Shown here: one piece after another, positions 30,501 to 37,934 of the stretch
Numbering within the stretch: the first letter of the stretch is position 1
How the letters are laid out: the number at the start of each line of letters is the position of its first letter
DNA from: a virus
IMG/VR virus record: IMGVR_UViG_3300031825_000389
Location: 1-52,741 of that record
Reading direction: 5' to 3' (one strand)
Length of the DNA stretch: 52,741 bases
Notes under the pieces: model-generated
Told to the model about the DNA's origin: nothing
Database searches by the model: none
What the model saw: the letters and a program-made list of their open reading frames with translations, nothing else
Translations under genes and position numbers: made by a program

Positions 30501-30831
30501 GAGGACCTTCTATTACCGGTTCAACATTCTGGGTTGGACAGGTGCCGCACTCTTTGTGCTACCGGTACCAATTGCCGCATTTTTGCTCGCGCCGACGGTT
30601 CTATCCCAAGGTGAGTCCGGATATCGCGCAGCACTGTCTATCGTAAGCGAGGGCAAGAGCGATCTAGAGGCCGTCGCCAACCACTTAGCTATGACTTTTT
30701 GGGTCGGCGCAGGCTCCGGCACATCTATGCTGATCGGACTCGTTTTACTTCTAATCGGCCGGGAAATGATTTCTAACGAGGCGGGAATTTATCAGAAATA
30801 CGAGGAAGCGCCGCCCCGACGCACTCGCTAA
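30499..30831 (+). CDS. Two-helix membrane protein (moron) inside the late operon, opposite strand
   Basis: This is a 110-residue protein from ATG 30499. Membrane helices are at about 11-33 (LGWTGAALFVLPVPIAAFLLAPTV) and 67-88 (FWVGAGSGTSMLIGLVLLLIG); the rest is polar. It is oriented against the tail operon, with lower GC than the flanking genes. Its start overlaps that of the tape measure gene, so its promoter must lie inside that gene. Such isolated prophage membrane proteins often act in superinfection exclusion, but no family is recognised. Confidence 0.6.
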   Translation: MRTFYYRFNILGWTGAALFVLPVPIAAFLLAPTVLSQGESGYRAALSIVSEGKSDLEAVANHLAMTFWVGAGSGTSMLIGLVLLLIGREMISNEAGIYQKYEEAPPRRTR

Positions 30832-30980
30832 GCGCCCTGCACGAACACCCACAGATCCTCTTTCTCGCCCGCCGTGAGCTTCTTCGCGGCCTCCGGATCG
30901 TGGTGCTTCGCGTACCCATCCAGCGCCGCCATGAACTGCCACATGCTCATGGCGTCCACCTGCTGCGGCGTGAAGCCCAT
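30828..30980 (-). CDS. GTA-type tail assembly chaperone, short ORF
   Basis: This is a 50-residue protein from ATG 30980 (TGATG overlap with the upstream stop): MGFTPQQVDAMSMWQFMAALDGYAKHHD, ending WVFVQGA. The FTPxxVDxMSxWxFxAAxDGY pattern is the C-terminal half of rcc01693/TIGR02216-like tail assembly chaperones. The same frame stays open and plausible upstream inside the 30980-31393 gene, so a frameshift product (G-GT style) is possible. Acts with the tape measure protein. Confidence 0.65.
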   Translation of the reverse strand: MGFTPQQVDAMSMWQFMAALDGYAKHHDPEAAKKLTAGEKEDLWVFVQGA

Positions 30981-31393
30981 CACTGCGCCAGCTCCGTAGA
31001 CGGCGGCGAGCCTGAACTTTCCGTTCGGGAGGCTGTCGAGGCGCTCCCCTGGCTCGCCGCCTCCGGATTTCCCAAGGCTTCCTCCGGGGCGCCGTAGCAG
31101 CCGCAAGAGAGCACGGCGCGGGCGATGAGCAGGCTCTCGGCCGGCGGCCGGTCCTCCACATAGGCCCGCACCTTCTTCAGGGCCGAGGCGGGCTCCATGC
31201 CCCCGCCGATGAGCCCGAGGCGGATGACATTCGAGATGTCCTCGACCCGCCACGCAACGCTGTCCAGGCGATCCAGAACCATGAGCGGCCCGGCGTCGCA
31301 GGCCTCCTGTAGCTTGGCCAGATCGCCCCAGCCGAGACGGAAGGAATAGGTCCCGTCCGCCCAGTCGAGTTCAATGCGCGCGTCGCGGGACAT
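30980..31393 (-). CDS. GTA-gp11-like tail assembly protein (TAC_11 family)
   Basis: This is a 137-residue protein from ATG 31393, coupled to the tail tube gene (TGATG). The sequence ARIELDWADGTYSFRLGWGDLAKLQEACDAGPLMVLDRLDSVAWRVEDISNVIRLGLIGGGM is characteristic of the gene-transfer-agent tail protein family next to the major tail protein. The C-terminus is Ser-rich (QGSASTASRTESSGSPPS), where the overlapping frame also looks coding. Presumed tail assembly chaperone. Confidence 0.75.
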   Translation of the reverse strand: MSRDARIELDWADGTYSFRLGWGDLAKLQEACDAGPLMVLDRLDSVAWRVEDISNVIRLGLIGGGMEPASALKKVRAYVEDRPPAESLLIARAVLSCGCYGAPEEALGNPEAASQGSASTASRTESSGSPPSTELAQ

Positions 31394-31833
31394 CAGGGCG
31401 CCACCGTCCGCACCAGTTCGCCGTCGCTCTGCATCTCGACCGACATGGTGGTGCGCCCTCCCTGCTCGACGGATGGGTTCAGCGTGGCGATGTGCATCTT
31501 GCCGGTCCAGACGATCGTCTTCGTCGGGAACTCGATCTCCAGGCGCACATTGATGGAATCCTCGCTCTCCCACGCGTCGAGCCATGTCTCCACGCTCTCG
31601 GATGCGAGCACCCCCTCTCCCGAGACCTGGGCGGACAGGCTCTCGGCATCTCGCCCAACCCATGCGACCGCATCGGGATCGTCGCAGTCGGGGAGGTTCA
31701 CCTCGGACAGGTTTTTCGTCAGGGTGAGCGACTTGGACGTGAACCCGCATGGCGCGGCAAAGGTGCCGCTGCCGGGGGCCGTCTCCATCTTGATGCGAAA
31801 CTTTCCGAACCGCGCCGTGACAGGCTGGGCCAT
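31393..31833 (-). CDS. Major tail (tube) protein
   Basis: This is a 146-residue protein from ATG 31833, with the strong site AGGAG 8 nt upstream, fitting high expression. Motifs KTKTIxW-like (FPTKTIVWTGKMHIATL), FTSKSLTLTKNLSEVNLPDCDDPDAVAWVGRDAESLSAQVSGEGVL match the TP901-1/GTA-type major tail protein family. It polymerises into the siphoviral tail tube. Confidence 0.8.
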   Translation of the reverse strand: MAQPVTARFGKFRIKMETAPGSGTFAAPCGFTSKSLTLTKNLSEVNLPDCDDPDAVAWVGRDAESLSAQVSGEGVLASESVETWLDAWESEDSINVRLEIEFPTKTIVWTGKMHIATLNPSVEQGGRTTMSVEMQSDGELVRTVAP

Positions 31834-31869
31834 GTTACTTCTCCTGTGAGATGTATGCCGGCGCGCCGG

Positions 31870-32274
31870 CTATGCGACTTCCACGAAAGCCGTGAAGGTG
31901 AGGGCGACGTGGGCAGTGAGCCCATCCGGATCACGGATCGCGCGCGAGGTGCGGTGCTCGCAGAGGACGGCGGCGTTGTCAGCAAGGACGACGTCCGCGC
32001 CGTGGAGCGCCTTGCGCACGACACCGCCGATCTGCTTCGCATCGGTCCCGCCACCGGAGCGAGACCAGACATCGATCTGAAAGGTGATCTCCAGCCCATC
32101 GATGCACTCGGCATCTTCCGATGCAGCGTCGGCAGGGCCGAAGGACACATATGGAAAGGCCGGGCTCTCCGGTACCGTCACGTAGATGCGAGCGGCCACG
32201 AGCGTGGCAAGGGCGGTGTCGGCACGCAGCATGGCGTGTACGGCCCCTTGGACTTCCAGGAGAGCATCGGCCAT
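31870..32274 (-). CDS. DUF3168 tail completion protein
   Basis: This is a 134-residue protein from ATG 32274: MADALLEVQGAVHAMLRADTALATLVAARIYVTVPESPAFPYVSFGPADAAS, then FQIDVWSRSGGGTDAKQIGGVVRKAL. This is typical DUF3168 (gp17-like tail terminator), capping the tail before joining the head. A 14-bp palindrome (GCCGGCGCGCCGGC, about 31858) lies after its stop, before the tail tube gene. Confidence 0.85.
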   Translation of the reverse strand: MADALLEVQGAVHAMLRADTALATLVAARIYVTVPESPAFPYVSFGPADAASEDAECIDGLEITFQIDVWSRSGGGTDAKQIGGVVRKALHGADVVLADNAAVLCEHRTSRAIRDPDGLTAHVALTFTAFVEVA

Positions 32275-32277
32275 CCG

Positions 32278-32769
32278 TCAGCTCCCCGCCGCCACTTTCT
32301 TCGCAGCCTCCCTGACGGCCTTCCGGATCGTCGATTTCGCCCGCTTTCTGCTCGCCCGGTAGGCGGGGAAAAAGAAGGGCTTCGCCGCCGCGCCCGGATG
32401 CCCGACGCGGGCACCCGAGAACGACTTGTTTCCGCCGCCCTTGGCGACATTGTGAGGGGCGGTGCCGAACTCCACCCAACGGGCGTAGAATGCCTTCTCG
32501 TCTCCGGCATAGACCGTGACCGTAAGGTCCTTGCCAAGCGCCGCGGCGGCCACCTTTCCAAGCGTGATCGATCCCCGTGGCGGGGCGCCCCATGTCCACC
32601 CGATGCTGGCCCGCAGGTCTCCATCCTCAATCGGGGCGAGGTTCCGGGCAAGACGGACGATCTCTTCCGCCTGCGCCTCGATCGCCGCCTTGATTTCTGC
32701 ACGCGCCACGTCCGGAAGACGCTTGAGCTTCTGCTCGAGCTTGGCGAGGCCGAGGATGGATTTTGCCAT
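32278..32769 (-). CDS. HK97 gp10-like tail completion protein
   Basis: This is a 163-residue protein from ATG 32769 (TGATG overlap). MAKSILGLAKLEQKLKRLPDVARAEIKAAIEAQAEEIVRLARNLAPIEDGDLRASIGW and ARWVEFGTAPHN, KPFFFPAYRASR are hallmarks of the HK97 gp10 family. It works at the head-tail junction. The C-terminus is Lys/Arg-rich. Confidence 0.85.
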   Translation of the reverse strand: MAKSILGLAKLEQKLKRLPDVARAEIKAAIEAQAEEIVRLARNLAPIEDGDLRASIGWTWGAPPRGSITLGKVAAAALGKDLTVTVYAGDEKAFYARWVEFGTAPHNVAKGGGNKSFSGARVGHPGAAAKPFFFPAYRASRKRAKSTIRKAVREAAKKVAAGS

Positions 32770-33113
32770 CAGGTCGCAACCCCGCTGCGCCCGAGCATCT
32801 TCACAAATGCCCGACTTCCGTCCGGATCGAAGGGTGGCGCCACCAGCGCGAACATTTCGCCGCTGTGCACGTCGATCACCCGCCACGCGGACGTGATGCG
32901 TGCCGTCGCCGCAAAGCGCCGCACGGTGATCTCGACCGGCTGGATGCCGGAAAGCCGCGCCGCCAGAACCTGCTCGCCGCCGGAGCGCGCGAACACCTCG
33001 GCCGAGGTGGTGAATTCCTCCTGCCATATGGTCACGGCATCGCCATAGCCGTCCGGCTGTGCCTGCGGGCTCTCGAAACGCAGGCGGCGCGTCAGCTTGC
33101 CGGATGGCGTCAT
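32769..33113 (-). CDS. Head-tail adaptor (SPP1 gp16/HK97 gp9-like)
   Basis: This is a 114-residue protein from ATG 33113: SGKLTRRLRFESPQAQPDGYGDAVTIWQEEFTTSAEVFARSGGEQVLAARLSGIQPVEITVRRFAATARITSAWRVID, the standard Phage_H_T_join pattern (LR-x-RI-x-Q, R-G-E-x2-A, T-R-x-T-W). It stops the connector against DNA leakage and joins the tail. Confidence 0.85.
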   Translation of the reverse strand: MTPSGKLTRRLRFESPQAQPDGYGDAVTIWQEEFTTSAEVFARSGGEQVLAARLSGIQPVEITVRRFAATARITSAWRVIDVHSGEMFALVAPPFDPDGSRAFVKMLGRSGVAT

Positions 33114-33115
33114 GA

Positions 33116-33622
33116 TCAGGCCGAGGTTCCAAGGATGATGATCTCGTATTCGACGGCCGTGCCGGCGCCGCCGTTCAGCACCTTCACCTGGTCCCCGGTG
33201 CCCGCGGTCACGGTCCACCCGGTGTTGGGCGCGACCAGCAGAAGCGTCCCGCCGGGCTTGACGGCCAACGTGTGCGCCGCTGCTCCGAAGGGACCGACGA
33301 AGGCATTGGCCGCGGCATTGCCGAGCACCACGTCATTGACGTTGGTGGCGGTCGCGCGGACGAAGATCGCCTTGACCTTGACGAAGGTAACGGTGGCGCC
33401 GCCCGGATCCGTGAGGCTCCCCGCAAGATCGAGGTTCTCGGAGGCCGAGGCCGCGAGCGTGCGAACATCCGACCACAGGCGGTCGGCCTTTCCGTCCGTC
33501 GTTCCGTCCTGAAAGGAGATCACCTTCGACCCGGTGTCCGCCTCGATGAGGCGTCGCCACGGGGCGTCGACCACGGCGTCACGGGCGCGCACGCCGGCAT
33601 AGATGTCAGCGGAGACGGTCAT
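33116..33622 (-). CDS. Hypothetical head-associated protein
   Basis: This is a 168-residue protein from ATG 33622, overlapping the previous gene by 17 bp. It is beta-rich with many Val/Thr/Gly (DLAGSLTDPGGATVTFVKVKAIFVRATATNVNDVVLGNAAANAFVGPFGAAAHTLAVKPGGTLLLVAP). The pattern recalls small head-decoration or fibre domains in HK97-like phages. No named family is certain. Confidence 0.6.
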   Translation of the reverse strand: MTVSADIYAGVRARDAVVDAPWRRLIEADTGSKVISFQDGTTDGKADRLWSDVRTLAASASENLDLAGSLTDPGGATVTFVKVKAIFVRATATNVNDVVLGNAAANAFVGPFGAAAHTLAVKPGGTLLLVAPNTGWTVTAGTGDQVKVLNGGAGTAVEYEIIILGTSA

Positions 33623-33794
33623 TTGGCTTTTCCTCAGGCTTGGTGGTGGGGGCCGCCGCCCCGGCGGTGATGGCGTCCGCCGCGCAACGCCGCCGCACGA
33701 ACAGCACGGCGCCGGCGGGATAGACGATGGTGACCTGGCCCTTGCGCTCCGGAGGGTTCCAGGGGAACTGCCGCAGGAAGTGGACCCAGGGCAT
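33606..33794 (-). CDS. Small hypothetical protein in the connector region
   Basis: This is a 62-residue protein from ATG 33794 (TGATG overlap). MPWVHFLRQFPWNPPERKGQVTIVYPAGAVLFVRRRCAADAI, then a Lys/Pro tail. Short proteins with WxPP-x6-V-x-YPAG-x2-V-RR-CA-xA are common next to phage connectors; no function is known. Confidence 0.6.
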   Translation of the reverse strand: MPWVHFLRQFPWNPPERKGQVTIVYPAGAVLFVRRRCAADAITAGAAAPTTKPEEKPNDRLR

Positions 33795-34348
33795 CAGACG
33801 CCGCGACGGTAGTTGCACAGCAGGCTGTCGACGGTCGTCCATGTACCGGCCGGAGCCGGCTCGCGGTTCGTGAACGCATCGTCAATCCACAGCAGCATGG
33901 CGTGCACCACAGGGGCGGGGGTCACAGCGAACCCCGCCTCCAACGTCACCATGATCCGGGAGCCCTGCTGGATCGCCGGCCACTGGACGCCATAGACCGG
34001 CATGATGGCCGGCTCCGTTCCGTCTTCGTCTCGGTTCACCAATTCGTAGCTCACGTCCGGCACCGTCTGGGGCGCACCGGCCGTGTCCGTGTAGATAAGG
34101 GACGCGACAGCGGAGACGGGCGCGACGGGCACGCGGCAGAGGTCCGAGAAGCTGGTGCAGGACAGCGCCACGGCCCGGGTACCGAAATAGAGGCCACACA
34201 CCTTCTCGACGTGCTGGCGCGACACGGTGATGAGCAGGGTCAGCTTGTCGTCGAAGTCAGTTTCGTCCGCCAGCAGGTTGCACTGCCGGCGCGCCTGTTC
34301 GAGCGAGACGGGCTCGGCCGGCGTCGCGACGGAAATGAAGCGCCACAT
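33794..34348 (-). CDS. Head-tail connector protein (gp6-like)
   Basis: This is a 184-residue protein from ATG 34348 (TGATG overlap). PAEPVSLEQARRQCNLLADETDFDDKLTLLITVSRQHVEKVCGLYFGTRAV matches the HK97 gp6 family (VSLAEAKxHLR-x-D-x2-DDxLI-x2-A-x3-E). The C-terminus has VVHAMLLWIDDAFTNRE, also typical. It forms the ring under the portal. Confidence 0.8.
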   Translation of the reverse strand: MWRFISVATPAEPVSLEQARRQCNLLADETDFDDKLTLLITVSRQHVEKVCGLYFGTRAVALSCTSFSDLCRVPVAPVSAVASLIYTDTAGAPQTVPDVSYELVNRDEDGTEPAIMPVYGVQWPAIQQGSRIMVTLEAGFAVTPAPVVHAMLLWIDDAFTNREPAPAGTWTTVDSLLCNYRRGV

Positions 34349-34734
34349 CAGCCGGCCGCCTTCGCCTTGGCGGCCTCGATCTCTGACTTCAGCCGAGCGA
34401 TGCCCCAGCGCTTGTCCACGTCGACGCCGAGGGCCTCGGCCCCCACCTGCAGCGCCGCCTTGTCGTCGGCTTCGGCTGTCTCGCTGGCCGGGACGGGCGG
34501 CACCTCGCCTTCGGCAGCGGGCGGGTCAGGCACGGCGCTCGGCTCGGCCGTCCAGTCGAAGACGATCTCGCCTGCCTGCACCCGCGCCGCCGTCTCAGCC
34601 TCACCCGTTATCACCACCGCGTAATCGGCCTGCACGAGCCGCACCGCCTCTTCGTCGCCGAAGCGCTCGGTCAGCTCGCCTGGCGCCAGGGCGAAATCCA
34701 CCCCCGCCATGCTCACCAGCATCCTGATTTTCAT
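34348..34734 (-). CDS. Hypothetical protein downstream of the capsid gene
   Basis: This is a 128-residue protein from ATG 34734. The N-terminal half (KIRMLVSMAGVDFALAPGELTERFGDEEAVRLVQADYAVVI) resembles small phage proteins with a LxxGxxyxlxxGexxxl-x6-L-x2-GxA pattern encoded after the major capsid. The middle is acidic/Pro-rich, and the C-terminus (VDKRWGIARLKSEIEAAKAK) resembles a HeH/LEM helix pair. Head accessory role is inferred from position. Confidence 0.6.
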   Translation of the reverse strand: MKIRMLVSMAGVDFALAPGELTERFGDEEAVRLVQADYAVVITGEAETAARVQAGEIVFDWTAEPSAVPDPPAAEGEVPPVPASETAEADDKAALQVGAEALGVDVDKRWGIARLKSEIEAAKAKAAG

Positions 34735-34785
34735 GGGATCAACCTTCGGGAGGAACGGCGGGCACCGAAGCGCCCGCCGCCTACG

Positions 34786-36060
34786 TCACGCCTGGATGAG
34801 GTGCTTGACGGCGGCGGTGTCGCCGAGCTCGCCATCGAAGCGGATCAGGCCGGCAATGCCGAGGTCCGGCCAGAAGCGCTCGCGCATGACGCCGATGACC
34901 GGCGAGCCGACCTTGCGGACGAAGAACTTGCCGAAGTCACCGAACAGCATGGTCTTGTTGCCGGTGGCGATGGACGCCATGGCCTGGTTGACGCTGTAGC
35001 GGTAGCCCAGCAGCGTGCCCGGCTGGCCGGTGGTCACGTCGCCCATCTGCCACAGATAATTGCCCTGGCCATCCTTGAGCTTGCGGATGGCGCCCAGGGT
35101 CGCATCGTTGAACATGAACCGCGCCTTCGGCGACTGGCGATAGGCCGGGTCCACCGAATGCAGGAGGTCGATGATCTCGTCAGAGGCGATGGCCGTCGCG
35201 GACGCAGCAGTCTTGCCAAGGGTAGACGCGGTGACGATGCCGTTCGGCGCCGAGGAGCCGGTGCCGGTGGTGAGCTGGCTGTTGGCGATGCGACCGAGGC
35301 GCTCACCCAGCAGGCTGGCGAGGAGCGTCTCGACGTTAAAGATGCTGTCCTGCGCCAGCTCGAATGACCAGCGCACGAACTGCGTGTCGAAGGGATAGGC
35401 ATCGAGCGACTTCTGACCGAAGGTCACATCCTTCGCACCGGTGTCGGTGAGCGCCGTGCCCTCGGTGTGCGCCACCGCAGTGACGCCGGTGTCGTCGGTC
35501 GTCGGGATCTTGATGGGATTGCCCGACGCGGTGTTGAGCGAGGTGCAGATATCCTCATCATACATCGGCCCCCACGCCTTCATGGTGACGATGAGCTTAG
35601 ACGACAGCTCAGTCGGAACGGTGTAGCCGCCCGCGGTCGAGGTGCCGGCCGACTGGGCACGGAATTCGGCCTGCGCCTTCACGTCGGCGCCGGCGCGCAG
35701 GATGGAGCGCTCTTCCGCCGAAAGCTCGGACGGATCGCCGCCCGCGCGGATCATGCGGTGGAACACCTCACGATAGGTCGGCGCCTCGCCCTCCTCCTGA
35801 CCGCGGGCCTCGCCGCCGTCGCGGGAGTGCGGACGCTGGCGGGCGCGGGCCTCCTCCTGCTTCTTCTCCAGGCCGGCGAGGTGCTCCTCGCGCTCGATCT
35901 GCTTGCCGATCCGATCATACTCGGCCATGGCGGTGTCGTGCTGGGTCTCCAGCTCCCTCGCGCGCGCCTCGTCCGCATTGTCGATCTGGCCGAGACGCTC
36001 ACGGGCCTCGGAAACGATGGTGGCCTGCTTCTCACGCAGTTCCTTGATGCGATTGGACAT
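34786..36060 (-). CDS. HK97-family major capsid protein
   Basis: This is a 424-residue protein from ATG 36060. Residues 1-115 are the helical scaffolding delta domain (RIKELREKQATIVSEARERLGQIDNADEARARELETQHDTAMAEYDRIGKQIEREE), removed by the protease on maturation. The HK97 fold follows: TSTAGGYTVPTELSSKLIVTMKAWGPMYDEDICTSLNTASGNPIKIPTTD, QKSLDAYPFDTQFVRWSFELAQDS, and the C-terminal FGDFGKFFVRKVGSPVIGVMRERFWPDLGIAGLIRFDG. It forms the capsid shell. Confidence 0.95.
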   Translation of the reverse strand: MSNRIKELREKQATIVSEARERLGQIDNADEARARELETQHDTAMAEYDRIGKQIEREEHLAGLEKKQEEARARQRPHSRDGGEARGQEEGEAPTYREVFHRMIRAGGDPSELSAEERSILRAGADVKAQAEFRAQSAGTSTAGGYTVPTELSSKLIVTMKAWGPMYDEDICTSLNTASGNPIKIPTTDDTGVTAVAHTEGTALTDTGAKDVTFGQKSLDAYPFDTQFVRWSFELAQDSIFNVETLLASLLGERLGRIANSQLTTGTGSSAPNGIVTASTLGKTAASATAIASDEIIDLLHSVDPAYRQSPKARFMFNDATLGAIRKLKDGQGNYLWQMGDVTTGQPGTLLGYRYSVNQAMASIATGNKTMLFGDFGKFFVRKVGSPVIGVMRERFWPDLGIAGLIRFDGELGDTAAVKHLIQA

Positions 36061-36109
36061 CGCTCAGCTCCTCAAGATGTTCGGGGTGCTTGGGCGGAGG
36101 CCCGCGGCC

Positions 36110-36709
36110 TCAAGCCTTACTCCTCGCCCGCACCTGCAGGTCGAGGGTGACTTTCATTCCGACGCGGCGGGCGGCGGCGGTGAAATTGTGCTGGCGCCGC
36201 TCCTGCCGCGCGGCCTCAAGGCTGCGCAGCGCGACGGACGTGCCGTCGTAGGCCGGCTCGGAAACAATGGAGACTTCGTGCAGTTCCACCGCGAGGATGG
36301 TGCGGAGCGGAACCTTGGTGGTCTCGTCCCATTCTTCGCGCGTGGCACGGAACCGGAACGACATGCCGGTCACGTCGCCGCGGCGGATCAGCTCCTGCAC
36401 GTCGTTGCCATCGCTGGTGGCGGGAAGATCGACTTCGACGGCGAGGCCCTTGCTGTCTTCCTTGAGCCGCAGGGTGCCGGCGGTGGAGCGTCCAAGCACC
36501 CGCCCGGTGTCGTGGTCGAAATAGGCGCGTACGTCCGCCGTCTTCAGCGTCTCGGTGAAGGCGCCCGGCGCGATCTTCTCCCGGAAGAAGCCGCCCACGT
36601 CGGCCTCCTGATCGAACACCGCCGCGTATCCGGCCACAATGCGGCCCGAGCCTTCGGCGCGGAATTCGACCGGGGCGACAAGCGCGCGCTTCTCAGGACT
36701 GTCCGCCAT
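36110..36709 (-). CDS. Prohead protease (HK97 gp4-like, peptidase U35)
   Basis: This is a 199-residue protein from ATG 36709, overlapping the portal gene by 17 bp. Motifs are SGRIVAGYAAVFDQEAD, FFREKIAPGAFTETL, His66 in AYFDHDTGRVLGR and Ser117 in GDVTGMSFRF, the His/Ser pair of the family; VELHEVSIVSEPAYDGTSVA follows. It cleaves the capsid delta domain. It lies between portal and capsid as usual. Confidence 0.95.
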   Translation of the reverse strand: MADSPEKRALVAPVEFRAEGSGRIVAGYAAVFDQEADVGGFFREKIAPGAFTETLKTADVRAYFDHDTGRVLGRSTAGTLRLKEDSKGLAVEVDLPATSDGNDVQELIRRGDVTGMSFRFRATREEWDETTKVPLRTILAVELHEVSIVSEPAYDGTSVALRSLEAARQERRQHNFTAAARRVGMKVTLDLQVRARSKA

Positions 36710-37934
36710 CACCTTGTCCCCCTCCTGATTGCGGATCATCCTGCGCCTGGCTGTCATTGGCGCCGCTGGAGCCGCCGGGAAGAACGTTCGTGCCCAGCGG
36801 GACCGTCGCACCTTGGATCATCAGCTTGTCGCCATCCGGCAGGGCGGGAAGATCCTCCAGCGCCCGAACCTCGTTCGGCGTGCGCACCGCGTTCTGGATC
36901 GAGGTGGCGTAGCCGGTCATGCGAGAGGCGAAATCACCGCGCAGCAGGCCGTCCAGATTGTGCTTCACGTACCGGCCGTTGTTCATCCGGCCAAAGACCT
37001 TCAGGTTCATCTCACCTTCGAGCGCCGCGGCCCACTGGCCAATCAGGTGCTTCACCAGGTGCAGATCCTGCTGCTCCGCGTTCGAGAACGTCGCGCGGGT
37101 GAGATCCTGCAGGAATACCGGCGGAAGCTGGTAGGCGCGGGCGATCTCCTCCACCTGGAAGCGCCGCGCGTCCACCATCTGTCCCTTGGCCGGGTCGAAT
37201 CCGACCGGCTTCAATTCGTGGCCCGGCGGCAACGGGAAGAGCGGCTTTTCGCTGCTCTTCGCCGCGTCGATGGCGCGATGCACATCCGTCAGCGCCCGCT
37301 TCATCCCATCCGCGCCCTGCGGAAGCGGACCTGTCAGAGCGAGGGGCGGAACGCCGCCCCCGGCGAAAAACTTGCTGCCATAGTCGTTCATGGCGATGGC
37401 GAGCTGGACCGCCTTGCCCGCCATGGCGATCGGCCCGTAATGCTTCAGGCCGCACGAGCGCAGCATGAACGGCACGTCGATCACGTCGGCCGCGGGATAT
37501 TCCTTGTTCTCGAACTGGTAGACCGTCCGCCCGCCCGAACGCTTGATGGTCGTTTTGCGCGGGTCCATGGGCCACAGGGCTTCAACGCTCTGTCCGTTCC
37601 GCTCGATCCAGGCTAGACCCCGGCCGCCGGTGAACACCTGCTGCCAGAACCATTGCCGGAACTTGAAGGCGTCCATCTCCGGATTCGGGTTCTCGTGCAC
37701 GACGATGGCGAGCTTGCCTGTGAGCTTTTCCGGCCCGGCTTTCGACCGCCGATACGGGTGCAGCGGGATCGCCGCCAGCGTGCGCGACAAGAACGCCACC
37801 GCCGCCCACACCGCCGGCACGGACAGCGCCGAGTCGATGGTGACGTTCGGCAGGTTCGCCGAGCTCACCCCGAAGAACGCGAGGAAGTTCTCGGCGCTCA
37901 CCGGGATGGTGGGGTTTTCGATGGTCTCGCTCAT
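36693..37934 (-). CDS. HK97-family portal protein
   Basis: This is a 413-residue protein from ATG 37934, overlapping the TerL stop (ATGA). Signature segments are SALSVPAVWAAVAFLSRTLAAIPLHPYRR, WFWQQVFTGGRGLAWIERNG and FQVEEIARAYQLPPVFLQDLTRATFSNAEQQDLHLVKHLIGQWAAALEGEMN, which mark Phage_portal (HK97 gp3). It forms the dodecameric DNA entry pore. The C-terminus is Gly/Gln-rich. Confidence 0.95.
   Translation of the reverse strand: MSETIENPTIPVSAENFLAFFGVSSANLPNVTIDSALSVPAVWAAVAFLSRTLAAIPLHPYRRSKAGPEKLTGKLAIVVHENPNPEMDAFKFRQWFWQQVFTGGRGLAWIERNGQSVEALWPMDPRKTTIKRSGGRTVYQFENKEYPAADVIDVPFMLRSCGLKHYGPIAMAGKAVQLAIAMNDYGSKFFAGGGVPPLALTGPLPQGADGMKRALTDVHRAIDAAKSSEKPLFPLPPGHELKPVGFDPAKGQMVDARRFQVEEIARAYQLPPVFLQDLTRATFSNAEQQDLHLVKHLIGQWAAALEGEMNLKVFGRMNNGRYVKHNLDGLLRGDFASRMTGYATSIQNAVRTPNEVRALEDLPALPDGDKLMIQGATVPLGTNVLPGGSSGANDSQAQDDPQSGGGQGDGGQS

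Noticed and set aside
31492-33048. 518-codon plus-strand frame across the tail completion genes
   Set aside because: Covers four coupled minus-strand genes with clear families; no ribosome site and biased composition.
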